From contig CM068317.1 in assembly GCA_034766995.1 (NCBI GenBank), positions 16,081,755 to 16,145,754 of the forward strand: a stretch of 64,000 nt of DNA, in the 5' to 3' direction. This stretch comes from Acanthacorydalis orientalis. Taxonomy: Eukaryota; Arthropoda; Insecta; Megaloptera; Corydalidae. Position numbers and translations under genes: made by a program. The notes beneath the pieces are model-generated. The model saw only the letters and a list, made by a program, of their open reading frames with translations, made no database searches and was not told the origin of the DNA. Position 1 is the first letter of the stretch; every line of letters starts with the position of its first letter. Of the stretch, positions 1-12,109 are shown piece by piece.

Positions 1-405
1 AAAATGTCATAGAATATTAAAAGAAGATAAATGTTTGTCTTTGTTAATACATATTTAAGATCCGTGCTATACTGTGAAAGATAAGGGAGGGAGTGTATCT
101 CTTTACGGGTGGCATCACGTGTTGACGGAGATTATTATTAAAAAGTTCGATCAACAAGTGTTACCATTTTCAGACCGTCGTTGCCAGACCTGTATGCAAG
201 ACTGTGATCAAACCACAAAGTTTTATGAGATACTTTATCTATGGTTTCATGACTATAAGATTTATTAAGTAATCAGTAAAAATGTTTCACAATAAAAGTA
301 TTTAGTTACAAGATAAAGTTTTTCTTTTTTGGTCAAAAACATTAATAAAGTATGATTTTTTTGAAAATTTACAATTCTTATAAATGAACATTTATTAAAA
401 CATAC
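1..405. other. shn intron sequence at the window edge
   Basis: Follows the donor at 405. I found no further shn exon here. An open frame on the plus strand (74-268) contains two CxxC-like spacings but matches nothing I know, and I do not call it. Confidence 0.5.
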
Positions 406-523
406 CTTATTATGATGACTAGCACTGCGTTCATGTTTTTGCAGATGACCTTTTGTGCGAAAACTAACAGAACATGATTCACAACGAAAAGGACGCTCCA
501 AATAGTGTATGTTCATGTGCAAT
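406..523 (-). CDS. shn: shn coding exon 6 (C-terminal zinc fingers)
   Basis: Acceptor ATTTACAG and donor GTATGT. It reads [17 protein letters not shown], then [20 protein letters not shown]. This completes the finger begun in exon 5 and gives a full second C2H2 finger. Phase 2 in, phase 0 out. At least one further exon must lie beyond the left edge. Confidence 0.9.
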
Positions 524-3500
524 CTGTAAATATATATCATTAGAAAATCAAGAAAGTGTTTAATGTATTGTATAGTTGTGACCAAATTTATAAAATAAAT
601 GAAATAAATTAAAATAAATCATATGAACTACATAAAAAATCTTATGATTGTTCATCAAGAAGTCAATATAAATGGGATAACATTTGTGTAATCAGATATT
701 TTTTGTGATTAATAATTATACAACATAAGAAAATTATTATTTTGATAAAAAAAATTACAAATAATTTCATAAATTATTGCTAAAATATAAATATATGGTT
801 TATTTAAAACTTGTCAGCTACACTTGCTTTGTATTCAAATGTCGGGAAAGAATGATTTTTCTTCCCTGACACCAAACACCTTATGGACTATGAGGGTTCA
901 GTCTAAAGATGCCCTTTTCTTTGGGTGTATGTACAACCATGATGGTCTTTATGGGAACACGGGATGAATGATAACAGTTTTGTTAATTGTTGAATACTTT
1001 TCACACACACACATAACTGATTGTATTCATGCACGATACATTCAGTCGTACTCTGATGACATCCATTTATATACCGATTGTTGAAAGCCTTTTAGAATAA
1101 AGTTGTTTATCGCGTTCTCGGCGATTTATTTAGAATATAGAATTTCCAACAATCGGTTAACTTATCACCAATATATCTAACATTATTTAGGTAAATATAA
1201 AATACACGACTCATTAAAATGAATTTTTAAACATTAATAATTAAAATAATTCATTGTTAAAGAATTTGTCATCTCTAATTAAGCAGTAATTATAAATTAT
1301 CATTAAGAAAAGTTGAAATTAGAGAACTGTGTTTTTCATTTCACAACTTAACTTAAAAACTTATAAAAATAGTCTTATTTCTTAATAAAGAAGAATAAAT
1401 ATTTTATTTGCTAAATGTGGACGATTATTGAAAAAATCAAATGAACTAACCTTAATTGAGAAGGTTTTGCAAAATTTTTCGCACAGATAGTACAACTTTT
1501 ATTCTCTTCAGATTTAACTATTAGATCACTAATTATAGCATCACCAGATCCATTGCTTCCTACACTGGATTCATTGATAATACCTGGTTGAGTCTCATTT
1601 TTTGATGCTAATTTCAAATATTCTGTGGCAACACTCTGAGCTAATTTTGTATTTTCAACATTTTGACCTTGTTTAGAATAATTTTCCATCGATACTCTTT
1701 TCATTGCTATTTCTGCTAAAGTTTGCATTGCTGAAGTGTCACTGTCAGAAACAGAACTCTTTGGTACACTGCTGTTGACAGATACACTGGAACTGTTATC
1801 AGATGAATTTGCATCTATATCCAATGAATTATTATCAGCTAAAGTTATAACACTTTCTGGTCGTTGTACGTTTAATTCAGATTGATCGATTGCTTCATTT
1901 TTCTCAATTTTATAATTTAATAATTTTCGTTTTATATTCATTCTAACATCTTGATGCGATTCTAAATTCGACTTCGATGGTTCAATACACGCTCTGTATT
2001 CTGGGTTTTCATGAAAAATTAAAACAGATGTGACAGGTTCTGAAATAGTTGATACATTATTCATTGAATTTTGATCACAATGAACAAAGTTTCTTCTAGA
2101 AGGAAATGTGGACAGATCGAGTGCAGCAGAACTATCTTCTCTAGCTGAGGCATTTCGATTCTCTACGTATTCTCTAGAAACAGATAGGTCCATTGCTCTT
2201 GTGTGCATTTCACAAGGTTGAGTACAATTTACTTTCTGTAAGACTTTGTGTTCATATGGCTGTGATATGTTAGAAAGTTTTCGAACAAAGTCATAACTTT
2301 CACCATAGTCTAATGATAATTTTCTTTTTCGAGCGAAGTTTGATCGTGGTGGTGAATTCTGAGACACATCTGTAACCATCGGAGACTTTTTTAAACTCAA
2401 TTCATTTTCTTGCCTATTATCGATATTAATAATGCCGGCTGGAGAAATTTTTCTTTTACTTTCAGATTCCATCTTTATCTTTTCATTTTCATTTAATAAA
2501 AGAGATCGTTTTCTAAATAAATCCGGTGATGTGATTTTTGTTTGCTGATAATTTTCATTCAAATTCATCAATTTCTGTACTTTTAAATCAAATTCAGAAA
2601 ATTTATTTTGATTCATTGCACGCTCTTGTTCGTATTTTACAAATTTTTGTTGAAAACTTGCAATAGTTATATCTGCATTTGGAAGTTTATCACTGATCAA
2701 CTGAATTTTTGTAGGTGTAGTAACATTTCCTGAATTTAAAAGTTCTGAGCCAGATCTTGTATTCTTTATTCCATCAAACGATTGAGATGTCAATTCAATA
2801 TTCTTTGCACCTAAAATTACATGGTTAAAATTCGATGATGTGTCATTTTTTAAAATATCCCCCCTTTGATCCTTGTGATCACTTGTTATTTTTGAATTAC
2901 CCTTACAGTAAGGATAAGTGAGTGGTTTTTTTGATGACATATTTTCTAGTACATTATGATTCATAGTTGATTCTTTTTGATTTGATTCAAAAGATTCTAA
3001 AGATGTTATTTTTTCAGATTTCGGATTACTTTTCTGATCTGAATTTAATTCGTGATCAGATGAAGAATGATTTATATTTGCTTCTAGATTTATATCAGTA
3101 TGATCTGCTTTTGATGCTGATTTTGGTAATGCCGTACTGTTTTGTGCTAAAGAAAGAAGACAATGGGCTGCTTCGCGTTCCTGTAATCGTGTTGAATCAT
3201 CTAAAAAAAAAAGAAAAATAGAAAATTTAACAAATTAATAAATAATTTAGACATTCACAACAATATAAATCATCAAATAAGTATGAACAGTCAATTTAAC
3301 ATATTTTATTGACATTGAACACTACTCACCACTATCATTGTCTACATCATTATCTGTATCAGAATCTTCATCTGTTGGACTTCCACTACGACTTGCAGGC
3401 ATATCATTACCATTACTATTACTAGAACAATTACTTGTGCTTGTTCGCTTGTAATGAGCTTTGCTTTTCATATGTTTTGTCAAATTTCCTTTTGTTTTAA

Positions 3501-6500
3501 AACTAAAATAAAATTTATTATTTTTTACTAGTTCGAATTAAATATTTTTTTCCAACAGAAAGGAATATAACAGATAAATTTTACTTATTTTTATTTTTGC
3601 AAAAACTTACTTTACTACTATTCTCAAGGCAATAAGTTGTCTGCTTATTGGAAAATTTAAAAAAACAATAATAATAATAAAATAAAGAAAATAATTATAA
3701 ACAATTAGTAAATAAATAGAAAAATTATATAACACAAAAATAACATTAAATGGCCAACATAACACAATATGACAAACTATTTACCTAAAATTACATTGTT
3801 GACAAGTATAAGGTCGAACATCTGAATGAGTGCGAATATGTTTTTTTAACATTGATGGTTTTTTACAACGTATTCCACATTGATCACAAACATATCTTCC
3901 TCGACCTGCAAAATATTACATAATCACACATATTCTCACACATCTACAATCGCGTGTGTGTGTATGTATATATATATATATATATATATACAGACAGACA
4001 CACACACATTATGTATATATGTGTTTGTTCAAAATCATACAAATGCATTTTATAATGAAGATACAGAAATTAAATTTGCATTTAAAATTAGTGTTGAAGA
4101 TTACTGAAAATTTATATGGTATTGAGGAATAAATATTAAATTATTTCTGAAACAAACCTCTGCCTCGAATATATGTGTATTCTTCATTAGATTCATAACC
4201 ACCAGGCAAAGAATTAGTTCGATTGCTTAATTCTTCTTTTTTTTGTGATGCTTCTACCATTACAGACTGAAAAGTAAACTAATTTAAAAATTTATAAATG
4301 TAATACATATATTTATTTTTTAAGTAATTTTTTCCTAATCTAAAATTAGAAGTATACAAACATAATAATTTGATTTTGATTTTTAATACTAATAATATTT
4401 TTAATACTAAAAACCTTTACACACCTTGTAACTGGAGTCTACAAGAAGATCTGGTATTTTAATTTTTGCAATACTATAATTTTTCTTCCTTTGTCTTGAA
4501 TCATAAGTATCAATCCGAACAAAATCACTTTTAGCTTCTAAATGTCTCCATTCTGAATACATGCTCAATTTACCAAAACTGACTACATAAAATGGCTGAG
4601 TTTTATTTAACGTACAATAAGTAACTTTAGTAGAGCTTTTTAGCCCTAAATAACTGAAACAATTTCCATTCAAATAAAGTTGACAGTATTTTTTTGCTAC
4701 TCTCGGTGTATCTGGGCTAATCAATGCTTGATTGAACATTGTAGGCGTAAGTCCATGATGAGTCTTCATGTAAGGTTTTATAGCTAAAGTGTTTGGTCGA
4801 AGAAACTTAAGTGGTATTTTTTCTTGTCCATCAGAACTACCTGAACTAGTCACTGTAGAACTTTCTGTTTTTTGTGCTTCAGTATTTTCTTGATGCTCGC
4901 TTAAAATTTTGATGGGTGATTTTAATCGAATTTCACTTCTTATTCGTTCATTGTCTTCAATGTTTTTTAAAGTTTTTGTTGAGTTTTCAGTAAAAATGCG
5001 AAAATTTTTTAATGATTTCTTTTGCGAATCTGATGTTTTTATGAGAGTTTCATTAAATCTTTCTGTCTGATCATGTATTATCGGACTTTTGGAACGAGGT
5101 ACATTAAATTGTTCAGTTGCTTTAATTATATTTGATATTTTAGAGTTATCAATGCTTAATTGCTTTGAAACAGTGGGTGAAGTTCTCGAAACATCATGAA
5201 AATTACGATTTGGAGTCGTAACTCTTAAACTATCCAAGCTTTTTATATCTGAATCATTTGGGTGGAATTTTTCATAAGACAAATTAGCATTCGATTTATT
5301 TTCACGAGGCACTGGTGATGTACGGATAATTTTTGGAATAGGTATTATTGGCGATAAAGGAGTGGAAACAAAACCAAAATGTATTGAATTTCCTGATTCT
5401 GGACCTGGCATTCCTGGAACATGTCTCACTAATTTTCCATTTACCACTATATTTAAAGGATCGTACAATGGCAAACTAGAAATATTTAAGTTCTGTGGGT
5501 TTATTCCAATACTGCTAAGTAAAGGCTGCGCTAAACTGATCTGGTTACTGTTCGCTGAAGAACTAGGAAATACGTCTAAATTTGACGATGATTTTAAATA
5601 AGATTCTGATGCATGTAATTTCACTTGGTCAATTTTCGGTGCTGAAGTAAATACATCTGGAGTTGATGGACCGATATCATGACGATGTTTAGCAACAGCT
5701 GGAGAGAACAAAGGACTATTCAAGCTCGACCAACTCGGAGAAACTTGCTGATCGAAATTATCTGAATAATGTCGTTTCGGTGAACTAAAAACTTTATTTG
5801 GTACCGGAAGACCGGGTATCGCCAGATTGGGTTGTTTTAGATTCGGTGCAAATATTTTCGCAGCTTTTTGATTCAATTCTATAAAATTTTGATCGTATAT
5901 GATTTCTTGCGGTTTCATACTGAAATCAAAACGAGTCGGTGGTTCCGGAACATTATCTAATTCATATGTTTTTTTTCTATTTGGAGATGTATCTTTACTG
6001 AAACAATTTTTCGATATTTTTGAAGAATCAAAAAATTGAAAATTTAAAGAATTGTTATCATCCAATTTAGGTGTGTAAGGAGAAATTTTCTTTTCAAAAG
6101 TAGGTGTATTTTGTAATACTGTTCCTCCTGATTGTAAACTTGATTTTATAACCATGTTTTCACTGATCTGCATACTGTAATTAATAATTTTAGGCGAATC
6201 TGGTGAGTACTCACTTGTACTCAAATTTTCAATTTTGAAACTTCTTGTTTCGCCAGATGTTTCTGTAATTTTTACTTCACCTCCGAACATCTTGAAAGGT
6301 GCCTGCGATTTATTGACATAAGTAGCATTATAAGAACTTGAATATTCATCATAATTTCGTTTTCTAGTATCACTCTCAATTCCATTCTGTGATTTATTTA
6401 TTAACATTTCATTCATTTTTGTTTGGTTATTCATTGTCATAGGAAATATATCATTTTTTTCATACAACTTTTTAAAATTATCTTGAGATAATGACATTGC

Positions 6501-8507
6501 AGCTGGATGTAATTTTGTGGGATTCCGATTTTCATAAAATACTTGCCAATGTTTGTCATCGACAAGACTCGTTTTCCCTAAACATGGTCCCGGAGATTTT
6601 AACGGTAATGTCGTCCTCACAAATTTAGATGGACTTTCGTTGTTTCTCGAATACTTTTGAGTTAAAACTGAAGCAACATTAACTGAATGACTTCTCACGA
6701 ACGCAATATCTTTGGAAGTTGGATTTTCACCGACTTTACAATAGTTTTTTCTATGTATTTCAAAGTTTTCAATATTTTTGAATGAAATTTTGCAAAACTG
6801 GCATACATAACTTTGCTCCTGTGTTAGATTTTTTAATAGTAATTCTTTAATAAGACTTTTCTGAGTGTGTTCAGTTTCACTCATACATCTTTTACGATTT
6901 CTTGCTGTTAAATTTAAAGGCTCATCATGATTTATATTGAAACTATTCCCACATACACTTCTATACACAGACTTTTGTGTACTATCATCAAAAGCAATTT
7001 GATGTAAAAACCGTTTTTTCAAAAAATTCGGTTCTTTAACGTCTAAAATCGTTTGATTTTTGTGAATTATGTTATTAATGTGTTGCGTTAGTAAATCTGG
7101 GTTCTGTTTAACAAGCTCATTGGAGAATGAAGGTCTGGATGTTTCAATTTTTTTCTTTTGTTCTTCTCTATCTTTATTTTCTGTATCATCTACATCTCCA
7201 TTTTGTTCAGAACGAAACAATTTATGAAATTTTGGTTTATACGGTTTCGTTTTCAATGGAATTACATCATCTTCCATTTTATTTCTTTCCATAGGTTTAT
7301 TTTCAGAAGTGGTTTCTGAAAGCATTCCACGATACTCAGATAATTTTGAAGGAGTGGTTCTTTCAGGCATTTTAGAGATTGGTCCACTTGCTTCAATAGT
7401 CTTCGTTAAATTGATATCAGGAGAATCTTTGGCACGATTCGCATGCGATCTAGACCGACAGTGTTTATACAGATTCGACCTCGTTTTAAAACTGAATCCA
7501 CAACTAACACAAGGATAAGGACGTTCATTCGTATGAGCGCGTATGTGTTTTTGTAAAACGCTCGGTTTCGAGCATGATAAATTACAGTAAGAACAAACGT
7601 ATTTACCTCCGGACGAAGGTTCGAGCAAAGTTTTTCTATTGTCGGTTTCATTTTCGATAAGAGGTCGTTCCTCCTCGACAGAGTCTGAGTTTGACGGTTT
7701 AACTTCAGACGAACCGACTTTACGATCGATTCCGGAAACACTCGTCGTACATCTCTCACCTTCCGGTTCGATCGAAGCAGTAGACTTTCTAAACTCAGGT
7801 ATTTTTTGGTGGCCAAAAGATAACTGTTCTTTTCCTCTCTCACAGTCAATACCATTAAAAAAAATACGATTCTTATTATCAGATTCATTAGTATTAAGTG
7901 CTGATATGTTATATGATTGATTCGTGTCAGCTTGTAATAAATTACTCATAAAATGTACATTTCTATTCTGTGTATCTAAAATAGAACAATCTAGTGAAAT
8001 ACTCTTCGGAGTAATATAGGAACCGATGTCATCATGGCGACAACGGTCGTTATTTCTAACATTAAAAACTGATGCGGAAGACGATACAGGGTAAGAAGTA
8101 GAAAGGGAACGCGATTCTTCAGGAACTGAGGATGCTATAGAAGTTGATATGGAAGCCACTTGGTCGTTAGGTGATCGATTTAATATTCTCAGGTTACTTT
8201 CACTATAAATTACACTACTCGTGGATTCGACATTTGTACTACAAAAATTGTTTCTGTTCACATCTCTGCACGAGTTTGACGCAGACACACTATCAGGCGA
8301 CGTAGAGGCCACCCGACTAATTATATTATTGTTGCGACAAACCGTCATGTGACTGATGGTTGTATCGACGTATTTATTCGTCGATGATGTGTTGACATTT
8401 TCACTAGGATCTACTTCAATAGATTGTACGGTTGTGATCTCTGATGTTGTTGAAGGTTTTTTAAACTTCTTGTGAAGGTACTTTGCTGGACTGGTTGTAT
8501 GTTCCAT
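406..8507 (-). CDS. shn: schnurri (HIVEP/ZAS zinc-finger transcription factor), 5' partial coding region in six exons
   Basis: Large nuclear C2H2 zinc-finger protein. In flies Schnurri joins Mad-Medea on silencer elements downstream of Dpp/BMP and represses targets such as brinker; that role is family knowledge, not visible here. Joining 8507-4425, 4266-4158, 3905-3785, 3502-3330, 3200-1451 and 523-406 gives 6354 nt, an open frame of 2118 codons with every junction GT-AG. Fingers: ZAS pair 1 at about residues 305-355 ([11 protein letters not shown], then [13 protein letters not shown]); a single C2HC finger at about 569-590; ZAS pair 2 at about 1404-1454 ([17 protein letters not shown], then [19 protein letters not shown]), preceded by an RGRGRGR linker and followed by an acidic [13 protein letters not shown] stretch; a third pair at about 2063-2115 (CTICAK, then [18 protein letters not shown]). 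Possible corepressor motifs: EPLNLT (about 529), AMDLSV (about 1831) and ALDLST (about 1854). The last exon ends at a donor, so the C terminus lies outside the window. Confidence 0.93.
524..1450 (-). other. shn intron 6, with a short imperfect hairpin at 840-871
   Basis: AT-rich intron. Positions 840-871 fold on themselves (TGTCGGGAAAGAA against TTTCTTCCCTGACA). Nothing else recognised. Confidence 0.6.
1451..3200 (-). CDS. shn: shn coding exon 5
   Basis: A 1750-nt exon entered from acceptor T(n)TAG at 3201-3202. It begins [20 protein letters not shown], a leucine-rich segment. Two DLS motifs in its middle resemble CtBP-type corepressor contacts. It ends in [15 protein letters not shown], the first half of the C-terminal finger cluster, at donor GTTAGT (1450). 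An open frame runs on for about 13 codons past the donor but does not continue the finger; exon 6 does. Confidence 0.92.
3330..3502 (-). CDS. shn: shn coding exon 4 (ZAS pair 2, second part, and acidic tail)
   Basis: Acceptor TTATTTTAG and donor GTGAGT. It starts with [20 protein letters not shown], the rest of the second finger, then a Ser/Asn-rich run and the acidic [16 protein letters not shown] segment. HIVEP proteins usually have an acidic stretch right after this finger pair. Confidence 0.92.
3785..3905 (-). CDS. shn: shn coding exon 3 (ZAS pair 2, first part)
   Basis: Acceptor TTTTGCAG and donor GTAAAT. The 121 nt complete the RGRGR linker, encode the whole first finger ([10 protein letters not shown] to HIRTH) and start the second (YTCQQCNF), with a split serine codon at the donor. 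The reading frame joins the neighbouring exons without a gap. Confidence 0.92.
3948..4024. repeat. (TG)n(TA)n(CA)n microsatellite in shn intron 3
   Basis: GTGTGTGTGTATGTATATA..., then a TA run, then ACACACACA. It produces YIYIYI-type spurious open frames. Confidence 0.9.
4158..4266 (-). CDS. shn: shn coding exon 2
   Basis: Acceptor TTTTCAG precedes 4266 and donor GTTTGT follows 4158. The 109 nt read [10 protein letters not shown]... and end in [10 protein letters not shown], the linker that precedes the second ZAS finger pair in HIVEP proteins. Phase 0 in, phase 1 out. Confidence 0.9.
4425..8507 (-). CDS. shn: shn coding exon 1 (giant exon, 1361 codons)
   Basis: Contains the start codon, ZAS finger pair 1 and the single C2HC finger, in a Ser/Asn/Lys-rich, mostly low-complexity protein. 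The ATG at 8507 is chosen because the codon four triplets upstream in the same frame is TAA, only 13 nt from a good acceptor (TTACAG). The exon ends ...SSYK followed by donor GTGTGT at 4424, phase 0. Reading past the donor gives only five codons before a stop, so splicing is needed. Confidence 0.92.
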
Positions 8508-8520
8508 CGGAGTGTGTTAT
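8508..8520 (-). other. shn: 5' UTR stub of shn and acceptor of the 5' UTR intron
   Basis: Reading the minus strand, AAATTATTACAG ends at 8521 and the exon opens ATAACACACTCCG before the ATG. The in-frame TAA at 8517-8519 closes the frame upstream. The first exon(s) of this transcript are therefore non-coding in this frame and lie at higher coordinates. Confidence 0.75.
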
Positions 8521-9007
8521 CTGTAATAATTTAAAGTATGCATTAGAGCTATTGTTGATAACAATCCTTGTAAAAATATAGTTACATAATAATTATTGTT
8601 ACCTTCCACTTATAATTTTACAGGTAACAAATTTAGTTTTACGTAGTAAATTTGCTATTTTCTTTATAGTTCTATAGAAGACAACATGTACATTCTAAAT
8701 ATGATACATAATATTAAAAATTAAAATAGAAAAATGACAAAAAAAATACAAAAATAATATTAATACAATGTAAAGTAGGTATGTAAAAAAAACTGATACT
8801 ATTATATACTAGTTTCTAATGTAGGGAAATGGGTTTCCCTAAGAAAGATGCAAAGGATACAGAGATGCCTAATCCGTATAAAAATATCTTAATTATGTCT
8901 TAAATGATTTATTGATAAATTTACGAAATGATGTAAAGTGTAAATATTAAGTTTACTTTTCTGAGAGGTGTGAGGGTGAAAATATTAAAACGGTCTCTTT
9001 CACTCTC

Positions 9008-9011
<4 letters not shown>
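8521..9011. other. non-coding DNA upstream of the shn start exon
   Basis: By splice logic this is the 3' part of the shn 5' UTR intron. I see only AT-rich sequence and a small palindrome (AGGGAAATGGGTTTCCCTA near 8824). Confidence 0.5.

Positions 9012-9090
<79 letters not shown>
9012..9090. repeat. (TA)n microsatellite
   Basis: About 79 nt of pure TA directly abutting the left end of a mariner-derived element. Confidence 0.97.
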
Positions 9091-9093
<3 letters not shown>

Positions 9094-9593
9094 GCCTACA
9101 AATTAATTTGGTGCCTTTTTATATAAAATGAATGTTTTTGGAAAAATGGAATACATTTTGGAAACCAATCCTCAAAATACCTCCCATTATTTTGTATAAC
9201 TTTGCTCCATCTGTCGGGTAACAAACGAATCCCTTGTCGAAAAAAGATGGCGGCTTTGGTCGATGAAGTCTTAACGCATTTTCAGACTTCTTTCACTATT
9301 TTAGTATTTTTTGAATGTTTTATGCATCACAACACCTTTCCACAAAGCTGAACAAAGCATTTCCGCGGCTTCAACTTAAATGCAAAAAGTATGCAATGCC
9401 TAATATCCTGCTTTCCATACGCCATCGTGTTCATTACTGTTTTGTGAGGTTATACCAACTGTTTGGCAAAGGTATATAATGTTTATAAATGTTAAGGTTG
9501 GTACTTAAAAATCCTAAAACGACAAGAAAATATTTTAATTAAAACAGATTTATGATTGATTCAATTAAAGGCATAAATTTAATTTGTACACCT

Positions 9594-9595
<2 letters not shown>
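9091..9595 (-). mobile_element. mariner-like element, internally deleted (MITE-like)
   Basis: About 505 bp with imperfect terminal inverted repeats: AGGCCTACAAATTAATTTGG at the left, and AAGGTGTACAAATTAAATTT at the right read on the minus strand. On the minus strand, residues like a mariner N terminus (IRHCILFAFKLK) are followed after a short degenerate stretch by a mariner C terminus (QGIRLLPDRWSKVIQNNG). The catalytic core (TGDE, HDNA, SPD motifs) is missing. Both ends abut (TA)n arrays. A second, more diverged copy of the same structure lies at 50132-50550. Confidence 0.82.

Positions 9596-9667
<72 letters not shown>
9596..9667. repeat. (TA)n microsatellite
   Basis: Pure TA run abutting the right end of the mariner derivative. 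Confidence 0.97.
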
Positions 9668-9669
<2 letters not shown>

Positions 9670-10686
9670 TTTAGTTAGTGTGAGCACGGATATAACAAAC
9701 TGATGTAAATTCAAAAAGGGTTGTAAAACCAAATTAAAACAATTTTTCCTGTTATAGTTGGTACGAATTTATTTCATTACTTATTTATTTTATTATCATT
9801 TCTTGTTCATGTGAAATATTATACTTTCTCGCACTGATTAATCTTGGACATACAGTTCAATTCACTAGATAGATTCTCAATAAAATTTAGTTTGATTATT
9901 GTGTTGATGCATTGTGTCACTCAAAGTATTACATAAAATCTAGTAGTTATCAATTAAGATAACAGATGTTTCTGGATATAATCATGCTGAAATATAAAAG
10001 TATTTTTAAGGTTTAGTTCTTTCGTTCGGATTATTCTTTTACATATTCGAACAAATATTTAATCACGATATCGCGAATTATATAAAATAATTTAAACTAT
10101 TTGTTATAAATCCCCATAACATTACTAATTAACAGCCATGTTTTACTGTCAAACTATGATCTGGTTGTTCAAAGCTGTAAAATGTTTTCATTATAAAATT
10201 TGCTTTCCATTGATTTTTGCCACATGAAAAATTAGGCAACTTTTGCTGGATGTTTTAATGTTGTTTTGTAAATATAAAATGTTGTGTTCTTTTGGAAATA
10301 TAATATGTTGATTTCTGTTTACTTAGTTATGATTCAATGCATGTCATTTTATCATTAAATTTTCTTAGAATTTTTTGTTCAGTTTCACTACTGTATTTCA
10401 TTTAAATATTAGAAATGCTGTTAAGAATTTGTATATAGATTGTTGTTATTATTCATTCTAAAACATATTACTTTTTTGTCATTATTCCCGACTGTTAAGT
10501 TTTTTCTTCTTGTATTTTTACAACATATCCTATAATTGAATGACTCTTCTATAAAATCAACAATTGGAGTTTTATTTTTTTAAATAAATTTATTAATATT
10601 TTACGTTATACCTATTATTTCTTTACCTTTCATCTTCTAATTCAGCTGAATAGTTTGAAAAAATATTAAATAATTCAACTATCACA
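9668..10686. other. AT-rich non-coding DNA
   Basis: No coding frame, RNA gene or inverted termini recognised in about 1 kb. Confidence 0.5.
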
Positions 10687-11036
10687 AAAGAATTATTTTT
10701 TCATCCCACAAACCACACAAAAATATGTTCTGATCAAAAATGTTCAATAAAAGATTATTGATCATTCTGGATTGTTACTCATATATTTTATTTTGCGCTA
10801 TAGATATTCAATACGATATTTAAATTATTTTTAAAACACTTGCCAAAGTTTAAAACATTTTAAAGAAATTACTTAAAATTTATAAGGTTGGTTCGAGGTG
10901 TGTTATATATTTGCGTTTTTTAATTTCTTTATACAATTTTTTTAAACAACTTAAAAAAGAGGAATCTACGATATATCTTTCGAACCAATCTCAGGATTTT
11001 TTCTTTCGTTGTGGGATGAAAAAATAATTCATTTCT
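10687..11036. repeat. hairpin/MITE-like repeat, copy 1
   Basis: Ends in inverted repeats: AATTATTTTTTCATCCCACAA at the left matches TTGTGGGATGAAAAAATAATT at the right. The inner left part (TGATCAAAAATGTTCAATAA) recurs at 37022 and, inverted and diverged, at about 16440. No coding capacity. The superfamily is unknown to me. Confidence 0.7.
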
Positions 11037-11335
11037 GAGAATGAATTCAGTCAGTGTGCGAACTGCATTATGATCAACATTTACATAAAAAGTTTGGGAT
11101 TAAAGTATTTCCCAATTATGACAAACCGAAACACTTTCATCATATATTTTCAGTTGCTGAAGAGCATTTTTATTATAATTATTTTTCTTTTAAATGTATA
11201 TAGTTTGTTTTTATAGTTAATACTTTAATAAAAATACATCTTATCTTTATCTGAATACTTTTCATAGCAATTATATATACATACATACATACGCACAATA
11301 ACACCCATGCGATCCACACATATCCATCCATCCAT

Positions 11336-11338
<3 letters not shown>

Positions 11339-11399
<61 letters not shown>

Positions 11400-11415
11400 A
11401 CATACATATATAAAG

Positions 11416-11456
<41 letters not shown>
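11339..11456. repeat. (TA)n / (CA)n compound microsatellite
   Basis: TA run 11339-11397, short spacer, (AC)n and a second TA run to 11456. Preceded by ATCC and CATA repeats at 11278-11338. Confidence 0.95.
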
Positions 11457-11850
11457 CTACTTTGTATTAAAAATGATAATTCATATAACGATTACACCTA
11501 CAGATTTATAAGAGCACAATTTCGATATTTGCGGAAAGTAATGAACGTTGGCTTCAACAAAAATAAAGAGATCCTACGCAATTCGATTCCGTAATCCGAC
11601 ACACTGGCTGCTGACAACAAGTAATTCTATGAATTCATGCTGATGCCTTTCGTCATTCATAAAATTCTCGGAATAAATGTGCCATTCAATATAACTTAAA
11701 ACGTATACCGAGAATATTATATTGTTAGGGCGCGCGCGCGTGTTTGTGTCGTTATTATCTATTGGTATTTTTAGCGACATTGTAATGAATCTACTATAAG
11801 TGGAAATATCTATCAAAATGTTAAATCTTTTGTATAGGTTAACAAACACG

Positions 11851-11851
<1 letters not shown>

Positions 11852-11936
<85 letters not shown>
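11852..11936. repeat. (TA)n microsatellite
   Basis: About 85 nt of pure TA. A GCGCGCGCG run lies nearby at about 11730. Confidence 0.97.
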
Positions 11937-11939
<3 letters not shown>

Positions 11940-12109
11940 TGTCTGAGAAAGCATTTGAACAAAATTAACCTTTCATTATCTTTTCTATAAAATGTGTAAC
12001 TCACTGTTTCTGTTTCTTGTTTCCCAATCATGTTATTTACTCTATTTTGCTACAGAGTGCAGTTGTGTCAACTTCAATAGTATAAAGTTATAGTATCTTT
12101 ATTTGTAAA

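Noticed and set aside
5362..7920. Open frames antisense to or shifted within shn (5362-5601, 7309-7518, 7406-7888, 7639-7920)
   Set aside because: They overlap a well-supported coding exon in other frames and have no recognisable domains.
11225..11954. Open frames of YIYIYI/TYIYTH type here and at 25254, 26116, 29135, 34742, 40818, 46046, 46998, 54770 and 55725
   Set aside because: They are translations of (TA)n, (CA)n and (CATA)n microsatellites.
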